A DNA stretch of 64,000 bases from Mangrovimonas sp. ST2L15 (GTDB lineage: Bacteria > Bacteroidota > Bacteroidia > Flavobacteriales > Flavobacteriaceae). Below are positions 8,381-17,628 of the stretch, piece by piece (position 1 is the stretch's first letter; the number at the start of each line of letters is the position of its first letter). The stretch spans positions 930,001 to 994,000 of the forward strand of contig NZ_LBIQ01000030.1 of the NCBI RefSeq assembly GCF_001280515.1, in the 5' to 3' direction. Made by a program: the position numbers and the translations under genes. A model generated the notes under the pieces. That model was not told where the DNA came from. It made no database searches and worked only from the letters and a program-made list of their open reading frames with translations.

Positions 8381-9579
8381 TGAAGGAGGCGCACCGCATT
8401 ACTTATAACATAACAATTGTCTTAGTTGGGCTTCTTTTATTTCAAAGTTGTCAAATGCATAAACCAAAAGAGCTTGCATTTACCGTGAAGGAGGATTTGT
8501 TTGACTCTTTAAAGGTGGCTGATTTAGGATTGAATTATCCCAAAGGCATTGAAACTTTTACGGTGTTTAAACCATCAGATAGCTCAGATCACTTCAGTAA
8601 TGGAGTTGTAATGACTGCGTTCAAAGGGTATTTGTATTGTCAATGGCAAAGTTCCCAAATGGGTGAAGATTCAGAAGATACGTGGGTGGCCTATAGTAGA
8701 AGTTTAGATGGAAAAACATGGACTGAACCTATGGTCCTTCAAGAATCCCAAGACGAAGGGTACAGTTCATCTGGAGGCTGGTGGAAACACGGAGATACCT
8801 TAATAGCCTATTTTAATTATTGGCCATCTAAGTTGACTCCAGAAGGAGGATATGCCTTTTATAAAACTAGTTTGGATGGGATTCATTGGTCTGAAGGAAA
8901 TCCCGTTGTGATGAGCGGTGGAGAACCTATTCAAGGAATTTTTGAGCAAGATCCGTTTGCTTTAGAAAATGGTCGTATTATCAATGCAGCTCACTTTCAA
9001 CCTGGATTAAATGCTTCTCCCATTTATACAGATGATGCCTCTGGTGTTCGTGGTTGGAAGCGCAGTGAGTTTACAAATAGTGCAAATAAAAATGATGTTT
9101 CTAGAGAAATTGAGCCTAGTGCCTTGGTTCAAGAAGATGGTACTTTGGTTATGATGTTTAGAGATCAGTTTAGTTCTTTTTGTTCTATGGCATCCTTCAG
9201 TGATGATTCCGGTGAAACCTGGTCTAAGCCAGAATTAACGACTATGCCAGATTCGCGCTCAAAACAGAGTGCAGGTAATTTACCTGACGGCACAGCCTAT
9301 TTGGTGAATAATCCTGTTCGTTCCAAAGTGCGCATGCCTTTAGTAATCACTTTGAGTAAAAATGGAAAGAATTTTGATAAAGCTTTTTTATTACGAAAAG
9401 GAGAAGGTGATATTCAGCCCCTACGTTATCAAGGAAAATACAAGCGATTGGGGTATCATTATCCCAAATCTATGGTACATGAAGGATTTCTTTATGTGTC
9501 CTATTCAGTCAATAAAGAAGAAGTGGAATTTGCCAGGGTTCCTATTGGGAGTTTGGAAATGAATGAAAGCCGCAATTAG
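8377..9579 (+). CDS. Sialidase-fold (Asp-box/BNR) lipoprotein of unknown substrate
   Basis: About 400 residues, starting at the ATG that overlaps the GH43 stop (ATGA); an upstream in-frame ATG at 8359 lies inside the GH43 gene and would spoil the signal peptide. The lipobox is LLFQSCQM. Several Asp-box repeats are visible (SLDGKTWTEP, SLDGIHWSEG, SDDSGETWSKP), indicating a six-bladed sialidase-like propeller. Pectin contains no sialic acid, so the enzyme probably acts on another acidic sugar in rhamnogalacturonan, or is non-catalytic. I do not recognise its family beyond the fold. Confidence 0.7.
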   Translation: MMKEAHRITYNITIVLVGLLLFQSCQMHKPKELAFTVKEDLFDSLKVADLGLNYPKGIETFTVFKPSDSSDHFSNGVVMTAFKGYLYCQWQSSQMGEDSEDTWVAYSRSLDGKTWTEPMVLQESQDEGYSSSGGWWKHGDTLIAYFNYWPSKLTPEGGYAFYKTSLDGIHWSEGNPVVMSGGEPIQGIFEQDPFALENGRIINAAHFQPGLNASPIYTDDASGVRGWKRSEFTNSANKNDVSREIEPSALVQEDGTLVMMFRDQFSSFCSMASFSDDSGETWSKPELTTMPDSRSKQSAGNLPDGTAYLVNNPVRSKVRMPLVITLSKNGKNFDKAFLLRKGEGDIQPLRYQGKYKRLGYHYPKSMVHEGFLYVSYSVNKEEVEFARVPIGSLEMNESRN

Positions 9580-9600
9580 CTTAACTTTAAAAAACAGAAC

Positions 9601-11619
9601 ATGAAAGTGAAATTCACAAATTATATATGGCTTTTAATATTTGGTTTTATGGGTGTTTCAAGCTTGAAGGCTCAAGTGCATGATCGCTCATGGAAACAGG
9701 TTATTTACCAAAAGGAAGCTTCTTGGTTTGCCACTAATGAAGCCAAACAGGTAGCTGAAAATGTATTGCTTTATCAAAGGGATATAGGTGGGTGGCCTAA
9801 AAATGTACCCATGCATTTAACGCTTTCCAAAGCAGAAAAGAAGGAATTGGAAGCTTTAAAATCTACTGGTTTGGAAGCCACCACGGATAATGGAGCAACA
9901 ACCCAAGAGATGTTATTTCTCTCCAAGATGTATGCTCAGACTGCTGATGAGCGTTATAAGGAGAGCTTTTTGCAGGGATTGGGTTATATTTTGGAAGCGC
10001 AGTATGAGAATGGTGGGTGGCCACAATTTTATCCCTTAAAAAAAGGGTATTATTCACATATTACCTATAATGACGACTCCATGGTTCATATCATGAATTT
10101 GTTATTGGAATTACGAAATAACTCCGATTATTACTCTGTTAAACCTTCAAAAGAACAATTGGAAAGGGTAAATGAAGCCTTTAAGAAGGGTATTGATTGT
10201 ATTCTCAACACGCAATACAAGCAAAATGGAATTCTTACAGGTTGGTGTGCCCAACATGATGCGGTTACTTTGGAACCTGCCAAAGCGAGAGCCTATGAAT
10301 TACCTTCTTTGAGTGGCGCTGAGTCTGTGGGAATTGTAAATCTATTGATGTCAGTTGAAAATCCTTCAATAGAAGTTATTAACGCAGTAAACAGTGCAGT
10401 CACTTGGTTTGAAAACAGTAAAGTTTTGGGACTTCGCCAAGAACGAACCTATGATGCCAATGGCCGGGTAGTTGATAAAGTCATGATTGCTGATAAGGAT
10501 GCCCTACCATTATGGGGCCGTTTTATGGAGTTGGATGACAATACACCTTTTTTTTGTGATCGGGATGGTGTTAAAAAATATAAGCTTTCAGAAATTGGTG
10601 CTGAAAGAAGAAATGGTTATCGATGGTATACAGATGCGCCTTCAATGGTATTGGAAGCTTACCCAAATTGGAAAAAGAAATATGTGTTTTCCAAATCTAA
10701 AGGAACTCAAAGTTCACATGAGATAGTAGTTTCAAAGGACGGTACAGGAGATTATACAAGTATTCAAGAGGCTATAAACAATACTAAGGCATTTCCTTAT
10801 GATCGACTAACTATTTTTATCAAAAATGGGGTGTACAAGGAAAAAATTAAGGTACATGAGTGGAACACCAACTTATCAATTATTGGAGAGAGTAGGGAAG
10901 GGACAATTATTACCTATGATGATTATTTTAATAAAATAGGTCTTGGTAGAAATAGCACTTTTTATACTTATACACTGCTAGTAGAAGCCAATAATGTGGT
11001 TCTTAAAAACTTGACTATTGAAAATTCTTCAGGCGAAGTAGGGCAAGCCGTGGCTTTATCTGTTTTTTCTGATGAGGTAGCTGTCATCAATTGCAAACTT
11101 TTAGGAAATCAGGATACCCTTTATGCTTCTGGGAAAGGAAAACAATATTATAAGGATTGTTATATTGAGGGTACCACAGACTTTATCTTCGGAAGTGCCA
11201 CCGCCTATTTTGAAAATTGTCAAATTCATAGCAAAAAGAATTCTTATGTGACTGCAGCTTCCACGCCTCAAGAATCAGAATTTGGATATGTTTTTAAAGA
11301 CTGTAAGTTAACGGCTGATGATGAAGTTACAGAGGTTTATTTGGGCAGGCCTTGGCGAATTTATGCGCAAACAGTATTTATCAATTGCACATTGGGAAGC
11401 CATATTTTACCAGAAGGTTGGCACAATTGGTCCAAACCAGAAGCGGAGCAAACAGCTTTTTATGGGGAATATAGCAACTCAGGAAAAGGATTTGCACCTA
11501 AAAAGCGTGTGGAATGGTCCCATCAATTAACAAGTAAGGAAGCAGAACAATATACATTAAAACATGTTTTGGGGAACGGACTCCCCAACGACAAAAAAGA
11601 ATGGTATGAAACACTATAA
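9601..11619 (+). CDS. Bifunctional pectate lyase (PL10) - pectin methylesterase (CE8)
   Basis: A 672-residue exported protein (signal peptide ending SLKAQ) with two catalytic domains. Residues about 30-360 are a PL10 pectate lyase (RDIGGWPKN, TTDNGATTQEM, YENGGWPQFYP, TYNDDSM). Residues about 374-670 are a CE8 pectin methylesterase with GNQDT at 502-506, TDFIFG at 526-531 and LGRPWR at 581-586, which hold the two catalytic aspartates and the arginine. The esterase removes methyl groups from homogalacturonan, making the substrate the lyase needs. The lyase product would feed the GH105. It overlaps the following CE12 gene by 14 bases. Confidence 0.93.
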   Translation: MKVKFTNYIWLLIFGFMGVSSLKAQVHDRSWKQVIYQKEASWFATNEAKQVAENVLLYQRDIGGWPKNVPMHLTLSKAEKKELEALKSTGLEATTDNGATTQEMLFLSKMYAQTADERYKESFLQGLGYILEAQYENGGWPQFYPLKKGYYSHITYNDDSMVHIMNLLLELRNNSDYYSVKPSKEQLERVNEAFKKGIDCILNTQYKQNGILTGWCAQHDAVTLEPAKARAYELPSLSGAESVGIVNLLMSVENPSIEVINAVNSAVTWFENSKVLGLRQERTYDANGRVVDKVMIADKDALPLWGRFMELDDNTPFFCDRDGVKKYKLSEIGAERRNGYRWYTDAPSMVLEAYPNWKKKYVFSKSKGTQSSHEIVVSKDGTGDYTSIQEAINNTKAFPYDRLTIFIKNGVYKEKIKVHEWNTNLSIIGESREGTIITYDDYFNKIGLGRNSTFYTYTLLVEANNVVLKNLTIENSSGEVGQAVALSVFSDEVAVINCKLLGNQDTLYASGKGKQYYKDCYIEGTTDFIFGSATAYFENCQIHSKKNSYVTAASTPQESEFGYVFKDCKLTADDEVTEVYLGRPWRIYAQTVFINCTLGSHILPEGWHNWSKPEAEQTAFYGEYSNSGKGFAPKKRVEWSHQLTSKEAEQYTLKHVLGNGLPNDKKEWYETL

Positions 11620-12394
11620 ACTTAACTTTTTACTGATATTTCTGGTCGCATTATTTATTCCAATAAATAAGGTGACGGCACAAGTCGAATTGCAGCCTAA
11701 ACAACAGCTTGTTTCCATTCACACCATAGGTGACTCCACCATGGCTGATAAAGTGAATCCGGAAGAAAACCCTGAAAGAGGTTGGTGCCAGTTGCTGCCT
11801 ATTTTCTTGAATGATAAAGCGGTTGTTAAGAACCATGCTGTGAATGGTAGAAGTACTCGAAGTTTTATTCAACAAAAACGATGGGATTCAGTGTATTACA
11901 AATTAAATCGAGGTGATTACGTGTTTATCCAATTTGGACATAACGACCAGAAAGAAAATGATTCGTTACGTTATACAAATCCTCATACCGCTTATAGACA
12001 TAATTTAATCAAATTTGTTCAAGAGGCAAGAGAAAAGGGAGCTCATCCGGTATTGTTTTCTTCCATAGTAAGGCGTAATTTTAATGAAAATGGCACCTTG
12101 GTCGATACCCATGGAGATTATCCCATGGAAGTAAGATTAGTTGCCCAAGAATTTGAGGTGCCTTTTATCGATTTACAATATGCCACCGAACAGATGGAAG
12201 AACGTTATGGGGTTGAGGCATCCAAAAAATTACATTTACACTACGCGCCTAACGAAATAGCTTATTATCCAGAAGGAAAAGAGGACGATACCCATTTATC
12301 AATTGAAGGAGCAACAGAGGTTGCAAGATTGGCAGTGGCGGAATTAAAAAATAAGGTTCCAGAGTTTACTAATTTAATAAAAGAAGAGGAGTAA
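11606..12394 (+). CDS. CE12 rhamnogalacturonan acetylesterase (SGNH hydrolase)
   Basis: About 262 residues from the ATG at 11606; an in-frame ATG at 11564 lies deeper in the PL10-CE8 gene and would precede the signal peptide with polar residues. SGNH blocks are clear: HTIGDSTMADK (nucleophile serine), NGRSTRSF, QFGHNDQK and DDTHLSIEG (Asp-x-x-His-like end). The block GDSTMADK followed by ENPERGW is typical of CE12 enzymes such as YesT/RhgT, which remove acetyl groups from rhamnogalacturonan I. The product should be exported. Confidence 0.88.
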   Translation: MKHYKLNFLLIFLVALFIPINKVTAQVELQPKQQLVSIHTIGDSTMADKVNPEENPERGWCQLLPIFLNDKAVVKNHAVNGRSTRSFIQQKRWDSVYYKLNRGDYVFIQFGHNDQKENDSLRYTNPHTAYRHNLIKFVQEAREKGAHPVLFSSIVRRNFNENGTLVDTHGDYPMEVRLVAQEFEVPFIDLQYATEQMEERYGVEASKKLHLHYAPNEIAYYPEGKEDDTHLSIEGATEVARLAVAELKNKVPEFTNLIKEEE

Positions 12395-12395
12395 G

Positions 12396-13319
12396 ATGTT
12401 TAGACGAATTTCTATATTGTTTTTTATGATATTTATGAATCTTGTGAATAGTCAGCCCGAAGAGGTGAATTTATGGGCTCTGGAAGTTCCAAACTCCATA
12501 GAAGATAACAGCTATCAAGAAACTTATGAATTTGAAGAGACGGTGAAGACGAAAACTTTTAAAGTATCTACGCCGACACTCCAAATTTTTAAGCCAGCGC
12601 AGGCAAATGGTACTTCTGTTATCATTTTTCCAGGTGGCGGATATGAGTATTTATCTAGTGAAAAAGAAGGAGTAAAAATAGCCCATTGGCTTAATGACTT
12701 GGGAGTCACGGCTATCATTTTAAATTACCGATTACCTTCAGATGCGATTATGACTGATAGACGAATTGGGCCCTTACAAGATGCTCAGGAGGTTGTAAGG
12801 TATGTGAGAAGGCATGCCGCTGATTTGGGTATAGACGAAAAAAGGATCGGGATAATAGGTTTTTCAGCCGGGGGACATCTGGCTTCTACTTTGTCCACCC
12901 AATATGATAGGGAGGTTTATAAACATGATGATGTAAGCGCTAGACCAGATTTTTCCATTTTAGTCTATCCTGTTATTTCCATGAAGGATGGTATCACACA
13001 CGCTGGATCCAAATCACGATTAATAGGCGCAAAGGCTTCAGAAGTGGATGTGGAGCAATATTCAAATGAGCTACAAGTAACCGCCAACACGCCCATGACT
13101 TTTTTGGTGCATGCCACCGATGATGGTTCTGTGCCAGTTGAAAACAGTATCAATTACTATATGGCGCTAAGAAAGCATCGCATTTCAGCTGAGATGCATG
13201 TCTATAAGGATGGTGGTCATGGATTTGGATTGGGCAGGGAAGGAACGCACACAAGTTGGCCAAAACAATGTGAAGCCTGGATGAAAGCAAACCATTTATT
13301 GGATACAAAATCTTTATGA
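12396..13319 (+). CDS. Exported alpha/beta-hydrolase, acetyl-esterase-like
   Basis: A 307-residue exported protein (signal peptide ending LVNSQ) starting one base after the CE12 stop, with an AGAAGAGGAG purine stretch upstream. The alpha/beta-hydrolase landmarks are the oxyanion motif FPGGGYEYL, the serine in GFSAGG, an aspartate in HATDDGSVP and a histidine in GGHGFG. Relatives are often named acetyl-xylan esterase or endo-xylanase-like esterase. Here a second pectin or rhamnogalacturonan acetylesterase is most likely. It overlaps the next gene by ATGA. Confidence 0.78.
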   Translation: MFRRISILFFMIFMNLVNSQPEEVNLWALEVPNSIEDNSYQETYEFEETVKTKTFKVSTPTLQIFKPAQANGTSVIIFPGGGYEYLSSEKEGVKIAHWLNDLGVTAIILNYRLPSDAIMTDRRIGPLQDAQEVVRYVRRHAADLGIDEKRIGIIGFSAGGHLASTLSTQYDREVYKHDDVSARPDFSILVYPVISMKDGITHAGSKSRLIGAKASEVDVEQYSNELQVTANTPMTFLVHATDDGSVPVENSINYYMALRKHRISAEMHVYKDGGHGFGLGREGTHTSWPKQCEAWMKANHLLDTKSL

Positions 13320-14671
13320 AGGCATTCAAGTCATTTGTGTTTGTTTTTTGTATTGGCATAATTAATCTATGCTATTCACAAACAAATGTGCAGGATTCTG
13401 TGATTGTTAATATAGAAAAGCAGATTAAACTGCCTCAAATCCCAAATTATCAAATTAATGTATTGGACTTTGGAGCGAAAGGGGATGGCAAATTCAATAA
13501 TAAAAGAGCCTTTGATAAGGCTATGGGTACTCTTGCTAAAAAAGGAGGAGGTACTCTTGTTGTTCCGAAGGGAAATTTCAAAGTAAATGGTCCCATTCAT
13601 TTTGTGAGTCATGTGAATCTTCATTTGGAAGAGGGTTCAAAAATTACTTTTGGAAACAACCCAAAAGATTATCCCAATGTCTTAACTAGTTGGGAAGGCA
13701 CCATGTTATACAATCACAGTCCCTTTATTTATGGAATAGATCTAGCAGATGTCAGTATTACTGGAAAGGGAACAATAGATGGGGATGGAGGCAGTGTTTG
13801 GACTAATTGGAAGTCTAAGGAAGGCGACGGAAAGGCTTTGAGCCGAAAGATGAACCATGAAGAACAGTCGCTTGAGACACGGATTTTTGGTGAGGGTTTT
13901 TATTTAAGACCGCAATTGATTCAATTTGTCTCTTCCAAAAATGTACTGATTGAAGGGGTTACCATTGAAGATGCTCCTTTTTGGTGTGTCCATATACTGA
14001 AATGTAGCAGCATCACCCTTAGAGATTTAAAATACAATGCCCATAACAAAAATAACGATGGTATTGATATCGAGCATTCCGAATTAGTGCTTATAGAAAA
14101 GGTAAGCTTTGATAATGGTGACGATAATATTGCTATTAAGGCAGGAAGGGATCATGATGGTAGGAATGCCAATATGCCCTCTAAGCAAATTATAATAAGA
14201 GATTGTACATTTAAAGGGCTTCATGCTTTGGTGATTGGTAGTGAAATGTCTTCTGGCGTTGAAGATGTTTATGGCTATAACTGTAAAGCGAGTGGCTATT
14301 TAAAAAGAGGCATTTACATCAAAACCAATTCCGATCGTGGTGGATATATAAGAAACATCCATTTCAATCAGTTGGATTTTCAAGATGTAGAGGATGCTAT
14401 CTACATTACCTCCAATTACCATGGGGAAGGAAGCGGATTGTTTCCTTCAGAAATTTCCAATCTTTATTTTTCCAATTTAAGTTTTACCAAAGCCTCTAAT
14501 ACAGCTATTGTTGTGGAAGGGTACCCAGAAAAACCTGTTGAAAACATCTATTTTGATTTTATTGAGGTGGGTTCTACGAAAAACGGAATGACCATATCAA
14601 AAAGTAAGAATGTGCAAGTGAACGAAGTGGTGATAGGTGAAAAGCAAACGGTGCCTAGTGCTGTCCGTTAA
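13316..14671 (+). CDS. GH28 family protein with altered catalytic motifs
   Basis: A 451-residue exported beta-helix protein (signal peptide ending LCYSQ), clearly homologous to the first GH28 of this operon. NNDGID at 246-251 and GDD at 268-270 are kept. However, the GHG motif is GLHA at 301-304, with the histidine one place later, and the RIK arginine is tyrosine (GIYIKTN). These changes point to a substrate other than plain homogalacturonan, for example rhamnogalacturonan or a galacturonide with an unusual end. It is the last gene of the pectin operon; only a weak AGAAC/GTTCT hairpin follows. Confidence 0.85.
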   Translation: MKAFKSFVFVFCIGIINLCYSQTNVQDSVIVNIEKQIKLPQIPNYQINVLDFGAKGDGKFNNKRAFDKAMGTLAKKGGGTLVVPKGNFKVNGPIHFVSHVNLHLEEGSKITFGNNPKDYPNVLTSWEGTMLYNHSPFIYGIDLADVSITGKGTIDGDGGSVWTNWKSKEGDGKALSRKMNHEEQSLETRIFGEGFYLRPQLIQFVSSKNVLIEGVTIEDAPFWCVHILKCSSITLRDLKYNAHNKNNDGIDIEHSELVLIEKVSFDNGDDNIAIKAGRDHDGRNANMPSKQIIIRDCTFKGLHALVIGSEMSSGVEDVYGYNCKASGYLKRGIYIKTNSDRGGYIRNIHFNQLDFQDVEDAIYITSNYHGEGSGLFPSEISNLYFSNLSFTKASNTAIVVEGYPEKPVENIYFDFIEVGSTKNGMTISKSKNVQVNEVVIGEKQTVPSAVR

Positions 14672-14763
14672 TGTTTATGAAGAACCTTTTGTGAAACGTT
14701 CTCCGAATTATTGATTAAATTGGTTTTCAAACTAATGAAAAGAAATTAAACAAAGTTTTAATC

Positions 14764-15150
14764 ATGTCACAATATATAGACGGTTTCGTTTTTCCACTTC
14801 CTCATATTTATCTGGATGAGTACAAAATTTCGGCTGGAAAGATAGCCGAAATTTGGAAAGAGTATGGTGCTCTTGCGTATTTTGAGTTTGTTGGTGATGA
14901 TTTGGCTTTAGAAGGAACGAAGTCTTTTATTGATGTTGTAGATGTCCAAGAAGATGAGGTAGTTGTATTTGGTTGGGTTGTTTTTCCCTCCAAAATAATA
15001 CGTGACCAAGCCAATGAAAAAGTCCCATTGGACCCCAGAATGGCAGATCTTGTTGCACCATTGGTATTACCTGGGAAATTGATTTTTGATGCAAGTAGAA
15101 TGATTTATGGTGGGTTTAAGTCTTTGATCCAATCCTTAGAAGATCATTAA
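14764..15150 (+). CDS. DUF1428 (YbaA-like) small protein
   Basis: A 128-residue soluble protein. The opening YIDGFVFPLP and the following KIAEIWKEYGAL, together with DEVVVFGWVVFPSK, match the DUF1428/YbaA family, a dimeric alpha-beta barrel fold of unknown role. It starts 92 bases after the pectin operon and is convergent with the lipoprotein gene at 15161, from which it is separated by the palindrome AACAAGCTTGTT (15151-15162). A link with pectin use is not evident. Confidence 0.8.
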   Translation: MSQYIDGFVFPLPHIYLDEYKISAGKIAEIWKEYGALAYFEFVGDDLALEGTKSFIDVVDVQEDEVVVFGWVVFPSKIIRDQANEKVPLDPRMADLVAPLVLPGKLIFDASRMIYGGFKSLIQSLEDH

Positions 15151-15160
15151 AACAAGCTTG

Positions 15161-15733
15161 TTATTTGATTTTCCGGAGGATCTTTTTTAGGGCGCTTACC
15201 ATTAAACCATTAGTGCTTTTTACTAAAGTTAAGTCATTATTGTCCTTTTCATCTAAGGTAACTTGCCCTAAGACTTTCCTCGAGTAGATGGTTTCCAAAG
15301 TATTCAAATCGTAAACTTGTAGTATGGTATAGGCTCTATTCTTGCTTTTTCCATAGGGTTTGCCAATTTTAAAACTGCCTATGTCATCTTCAATACTTTT
15401 ACTTTCAATATTGATCACATAGTCAAAATGGGTTATTTTTTTAAAGTTTTCGAGGCGAAGGGTATCCGGGTTAATTGGTAAATGTGGTAAAGCATAAGGA
15501 AGGCTATCGGCAACAACGAGCTGACTTCCTAATTGGTTGTAAAAGAATGTATAGGCTAATTTAGTTTGTTTTTTCTGAATGCTGTAAGGCACATTCGGAT
15601 CATTAAGTAGCCATTTACCCTCTCTGTAGTCTATTCCGTAAGGTGTGGATTCCAAGTCATGTAAATAGGTAGCCGTATGGCAAGAGGAGACTATCAGTAG
15701 GATGAAATATATAAGGTTTATTGACTTTTTCAT
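15161..15733 (-). CDS. Hypothetical lipoprotein
   Basis: A 190-residue protein with a lipoprotein signal peptide (LIVSSCHTA). The body looks soluble and includes SKSIEDDIGSFKIG and AYTILQVYDLNTLETIYSR, a pattern seen in small outer-membrane-associated lipoproteins that report a composite of older gene families. I do not recognise a named domain. It stands alone, convergent with the DUF1428 gene. Confidence 0.65.
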   Translation of the reverse strand: MKKSINLIYFILLIVSSCHTATYLHDLESTPYGIDYREGKWLLNDPNVPYSIQKKQTKLAYTFFYNQLGSQLVVADSLPYALPHLPINPDTLRLENFKKITHFDYVINIESKSIEDDIGSFKIGKPYGKSKNRAYTILQVYDLNTLETIYSRKVLGQVTLDEKDNNDLTLVKSTNGLMVSALKKILRKIK

Positions 15734-15917
15734 TTCATTTAAATGATTAAATAAATATATGTTTTTATAGCTAGCAATTAAATAAGTTTCTTAAATCAAA
15801 GTTGAAGTTTAATGCCTTTTTCCCTACCACTTAATTCCAGTATTTAATATATAAATTGATTCAATTATCAAGATATTTGGTCTTTTAAGGGTAAATTAAA
15901 AATGTGCTATTAAAAGG

Positions 15918-15945
15918 AAAGCCCAAGAGTTAATACTTGGGCTTT
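15918..15945 (-). terminator. Terminator downstream of the symporter gene
   Basis: AAAGCCCAAG (15918-15927) pairs with CTTGGGCTTT (15936-15945) in a perfect 10-base stem with an 8-base loop, just past the stop codon of the minus-strand symporter gene at 15973. The T-rich tail on the minus strand is interrupted, so strength is uncertain. Confidence 0.6.
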
Positions 15946-15972
15946 TGAGTTTATTATAATTAGAAATAAATT

Positions 15973-17628
15973 TTATTTCCAGAAATAGGCATATAGGACC
16001 ACTAGCACCAACATAACGGCAAAGGCACTAATATTGAATAAAGGAGATGTTTTAAATAACTCTTTATTAAGGTTGATGCCCTTAGGATCATTTTGTCCTT
16101 TGTTCTGTAACATACTAATGACAATGATTACGATAGCTGTCAATAAAAAGGTGATTCCCATTTGGTCCATAAACGGAAGGTCAACAAAAATGGAACTGTC
16201 AGACCAGCCTTTAGGAGCCACTTTAAAATACATAGCAATAGGAATAGAAACTAAAGCCCCTACTATAGCCGCTTGATTGGTTGTTTTTTTCCAGAATAAT
16301 CCTAAAATGAACACCGCCAAAATACCAGGACTCACAACTCCCGTATATTCTTGGATAAATTGGAAGGCTTGGTCTATACCACCTAATAATGGTGCCATAA
16401 TACCTCCAATAACCAAGGCTACTGCGGCAGATATTCTACCAACAGTTACCAAGGAAGTTCCACTGGCATTTTTATTGATATAAGGTTTGTAGATGTCCAT
16501 TGTGAAAATGGTTGAGGTAGAATTCAACATAGATGCCAAAGATGAAACAATGGCTGCCGCCAAAGCAGCAAACGCTACACCTTTAAGTCCTACAGGTAAG
16601 AACTGCAACAACCAAGGATAGGCTTTGTCTGCTTGATCTAATGAAGGAATATTATGTTGAGCCATGGTTCCCAATTTAGCCATGATTTCAGGGTCGTTAA
16701 CCATTACATAAGCAGCAATACCAGGAATCACAACAATTAATGGGATGATTAATTTAAGGAAGGCTGCCAGTACGATTCCTTTTTGAGATTCTCTCAATGA
16801 TTTTGCAGCAAGAGTTCTTTGGATGATGTATTGGTTGAATCCCCAGTAATATAAATTGGCAATCCACATTCCACCAATCAAGACCCCAATTCCAGGTAAA
16901 TCTTTATAATACGGATTGCTTTTATCTAAGATCATGGCAAATCTTTCGGGCGCACGATCAAAAATAGTTTCAAATCCTGCAACAACACCTTCCCCTCCAG
17001 ATACGGTATTAAGAGCTAGATATGTTGTAACTAGTCCTCCCAAAACTAAGAAGACCACTTGAATTACATCAGTCCAAGCTACAGCTGAAAGACCACCATA
17101 AAGCGAATAGGCTGCAGCAAATAAGCCAAGACCTATAACTCCATACATCATAGGGATTCCCATAATAGTCTCAAGCGCCAAAGCTCCTAAATATAGTACA
17201 GAAGCTAGGTTTACAAATACGTAAAGGGCTATCCAAAAGATAGCTAAAATGGTTTTTAAGTTGGTAGAATAGCGCTGTTCAACAAATTCAGGAATGGTAT
17301 AAATTCCTTTTTCAATAAAAATGGGAAGAAAGTATTTTCCAACAATTATTAAGGTCAAGGCGGCCATCCATTCATAGGAAGCTATCGCTAATCCTACGGC
17401 AAAACCAGACCCAGACATCCCAATAAACTGTTCCGCAGAGATGTTTGCTGCGATTAGGGAAGCTCCAATAGCCCACCAAGGCAGTGATCGGCCTGCTAAA
17501 AAGTAATCTTCGGTACTCTTGGATTCTCCTTTTTTGCGTCTGGAAACCCAAAGGCCTACTCCTAAAATCAGTACGGCGTAGGCGATAAATACTGCGTAAT
17601 CTAAAAATTCAAAGTGCGTAGTGTTCAT
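15973..17628 (-). CDS. SSS-family Na+/sugar symporter (SGLT-like)
   Basis: A 551-residue inner-membrane protein with about 14 predicted membrane segments of the sodium:solute symporter family. The signature EDYFLAGRSLPWWAIGASL and ISAEQFIGMSGSGFAVG near the N-terminus is characteristic of the sugar branch, and WIANLYYWGFNQYIIQRTL lies mid-protein. It would import a monosaccharide with sodium. Its position near the pectin operon makes galacturonate, rhamnose, arabinose or galactose plausible, but substrate is inference. It is transcribed alone, opposite to the pectin operon. Confidence 0.88.
   Translation of the reverse strand: MNTTHFEFLDYAVFIAYAVLILGVGLWVSRRKKGESKSTEDYFLAGRSLPWWAIGASLIAANISAEQFIGMSGSGFAVGLAIASYEWMAALTLIIVGKYFLPIFIEKGIYTIPEFVEQRYSTNLKTILAIFWIALYVFVNLASVLYLGALALETIMGIPMMYGVIGLGLFAAAYSLYGGLSAVAWTDVIQVVFLVLGGLVTTYLALNTVSGGEGVVAGFETIFDRAPERFAMILDKSNPYYKDLPGIGVLIGGMWIANLYYWGFNQYIIQRTLAAKSLRESQKGIVLAAFLKLIIPLIVVIPGIAAYVMVNDPEIMAKLGTMAQHNIPSLDQADKAYPWLLQFLPVGLKGVAFAALAAAIVSSLASMLNSTSTIFTMDIYKPYINKNASGTSLVTVGRISAAVALVIGGIMAPLLGGIDQAFQFIQEYTGVVSPGILAVFILGLFWKKTTNQAAIVGALVSIPIAMYFKVAPKGWSDSSIFVDLPFMDQMGITFLLTAIVIIVISMLQNKGQNDPKGINLNKELFKTSPLFNISAFAVMLVLVVLYAYFWK

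Noticed and set aside
8377-9579. Sialic acid catabolism
   Set aside because: No NanA, NanE or NanK-type genes are present, and the neighbours all act on pectin.
15151-15162. AACAAGCTTGTT as a terminator between convergent genes
   Set aside because: It is a loopless palindrome without a good T-run, so it is not supported as a terminator.
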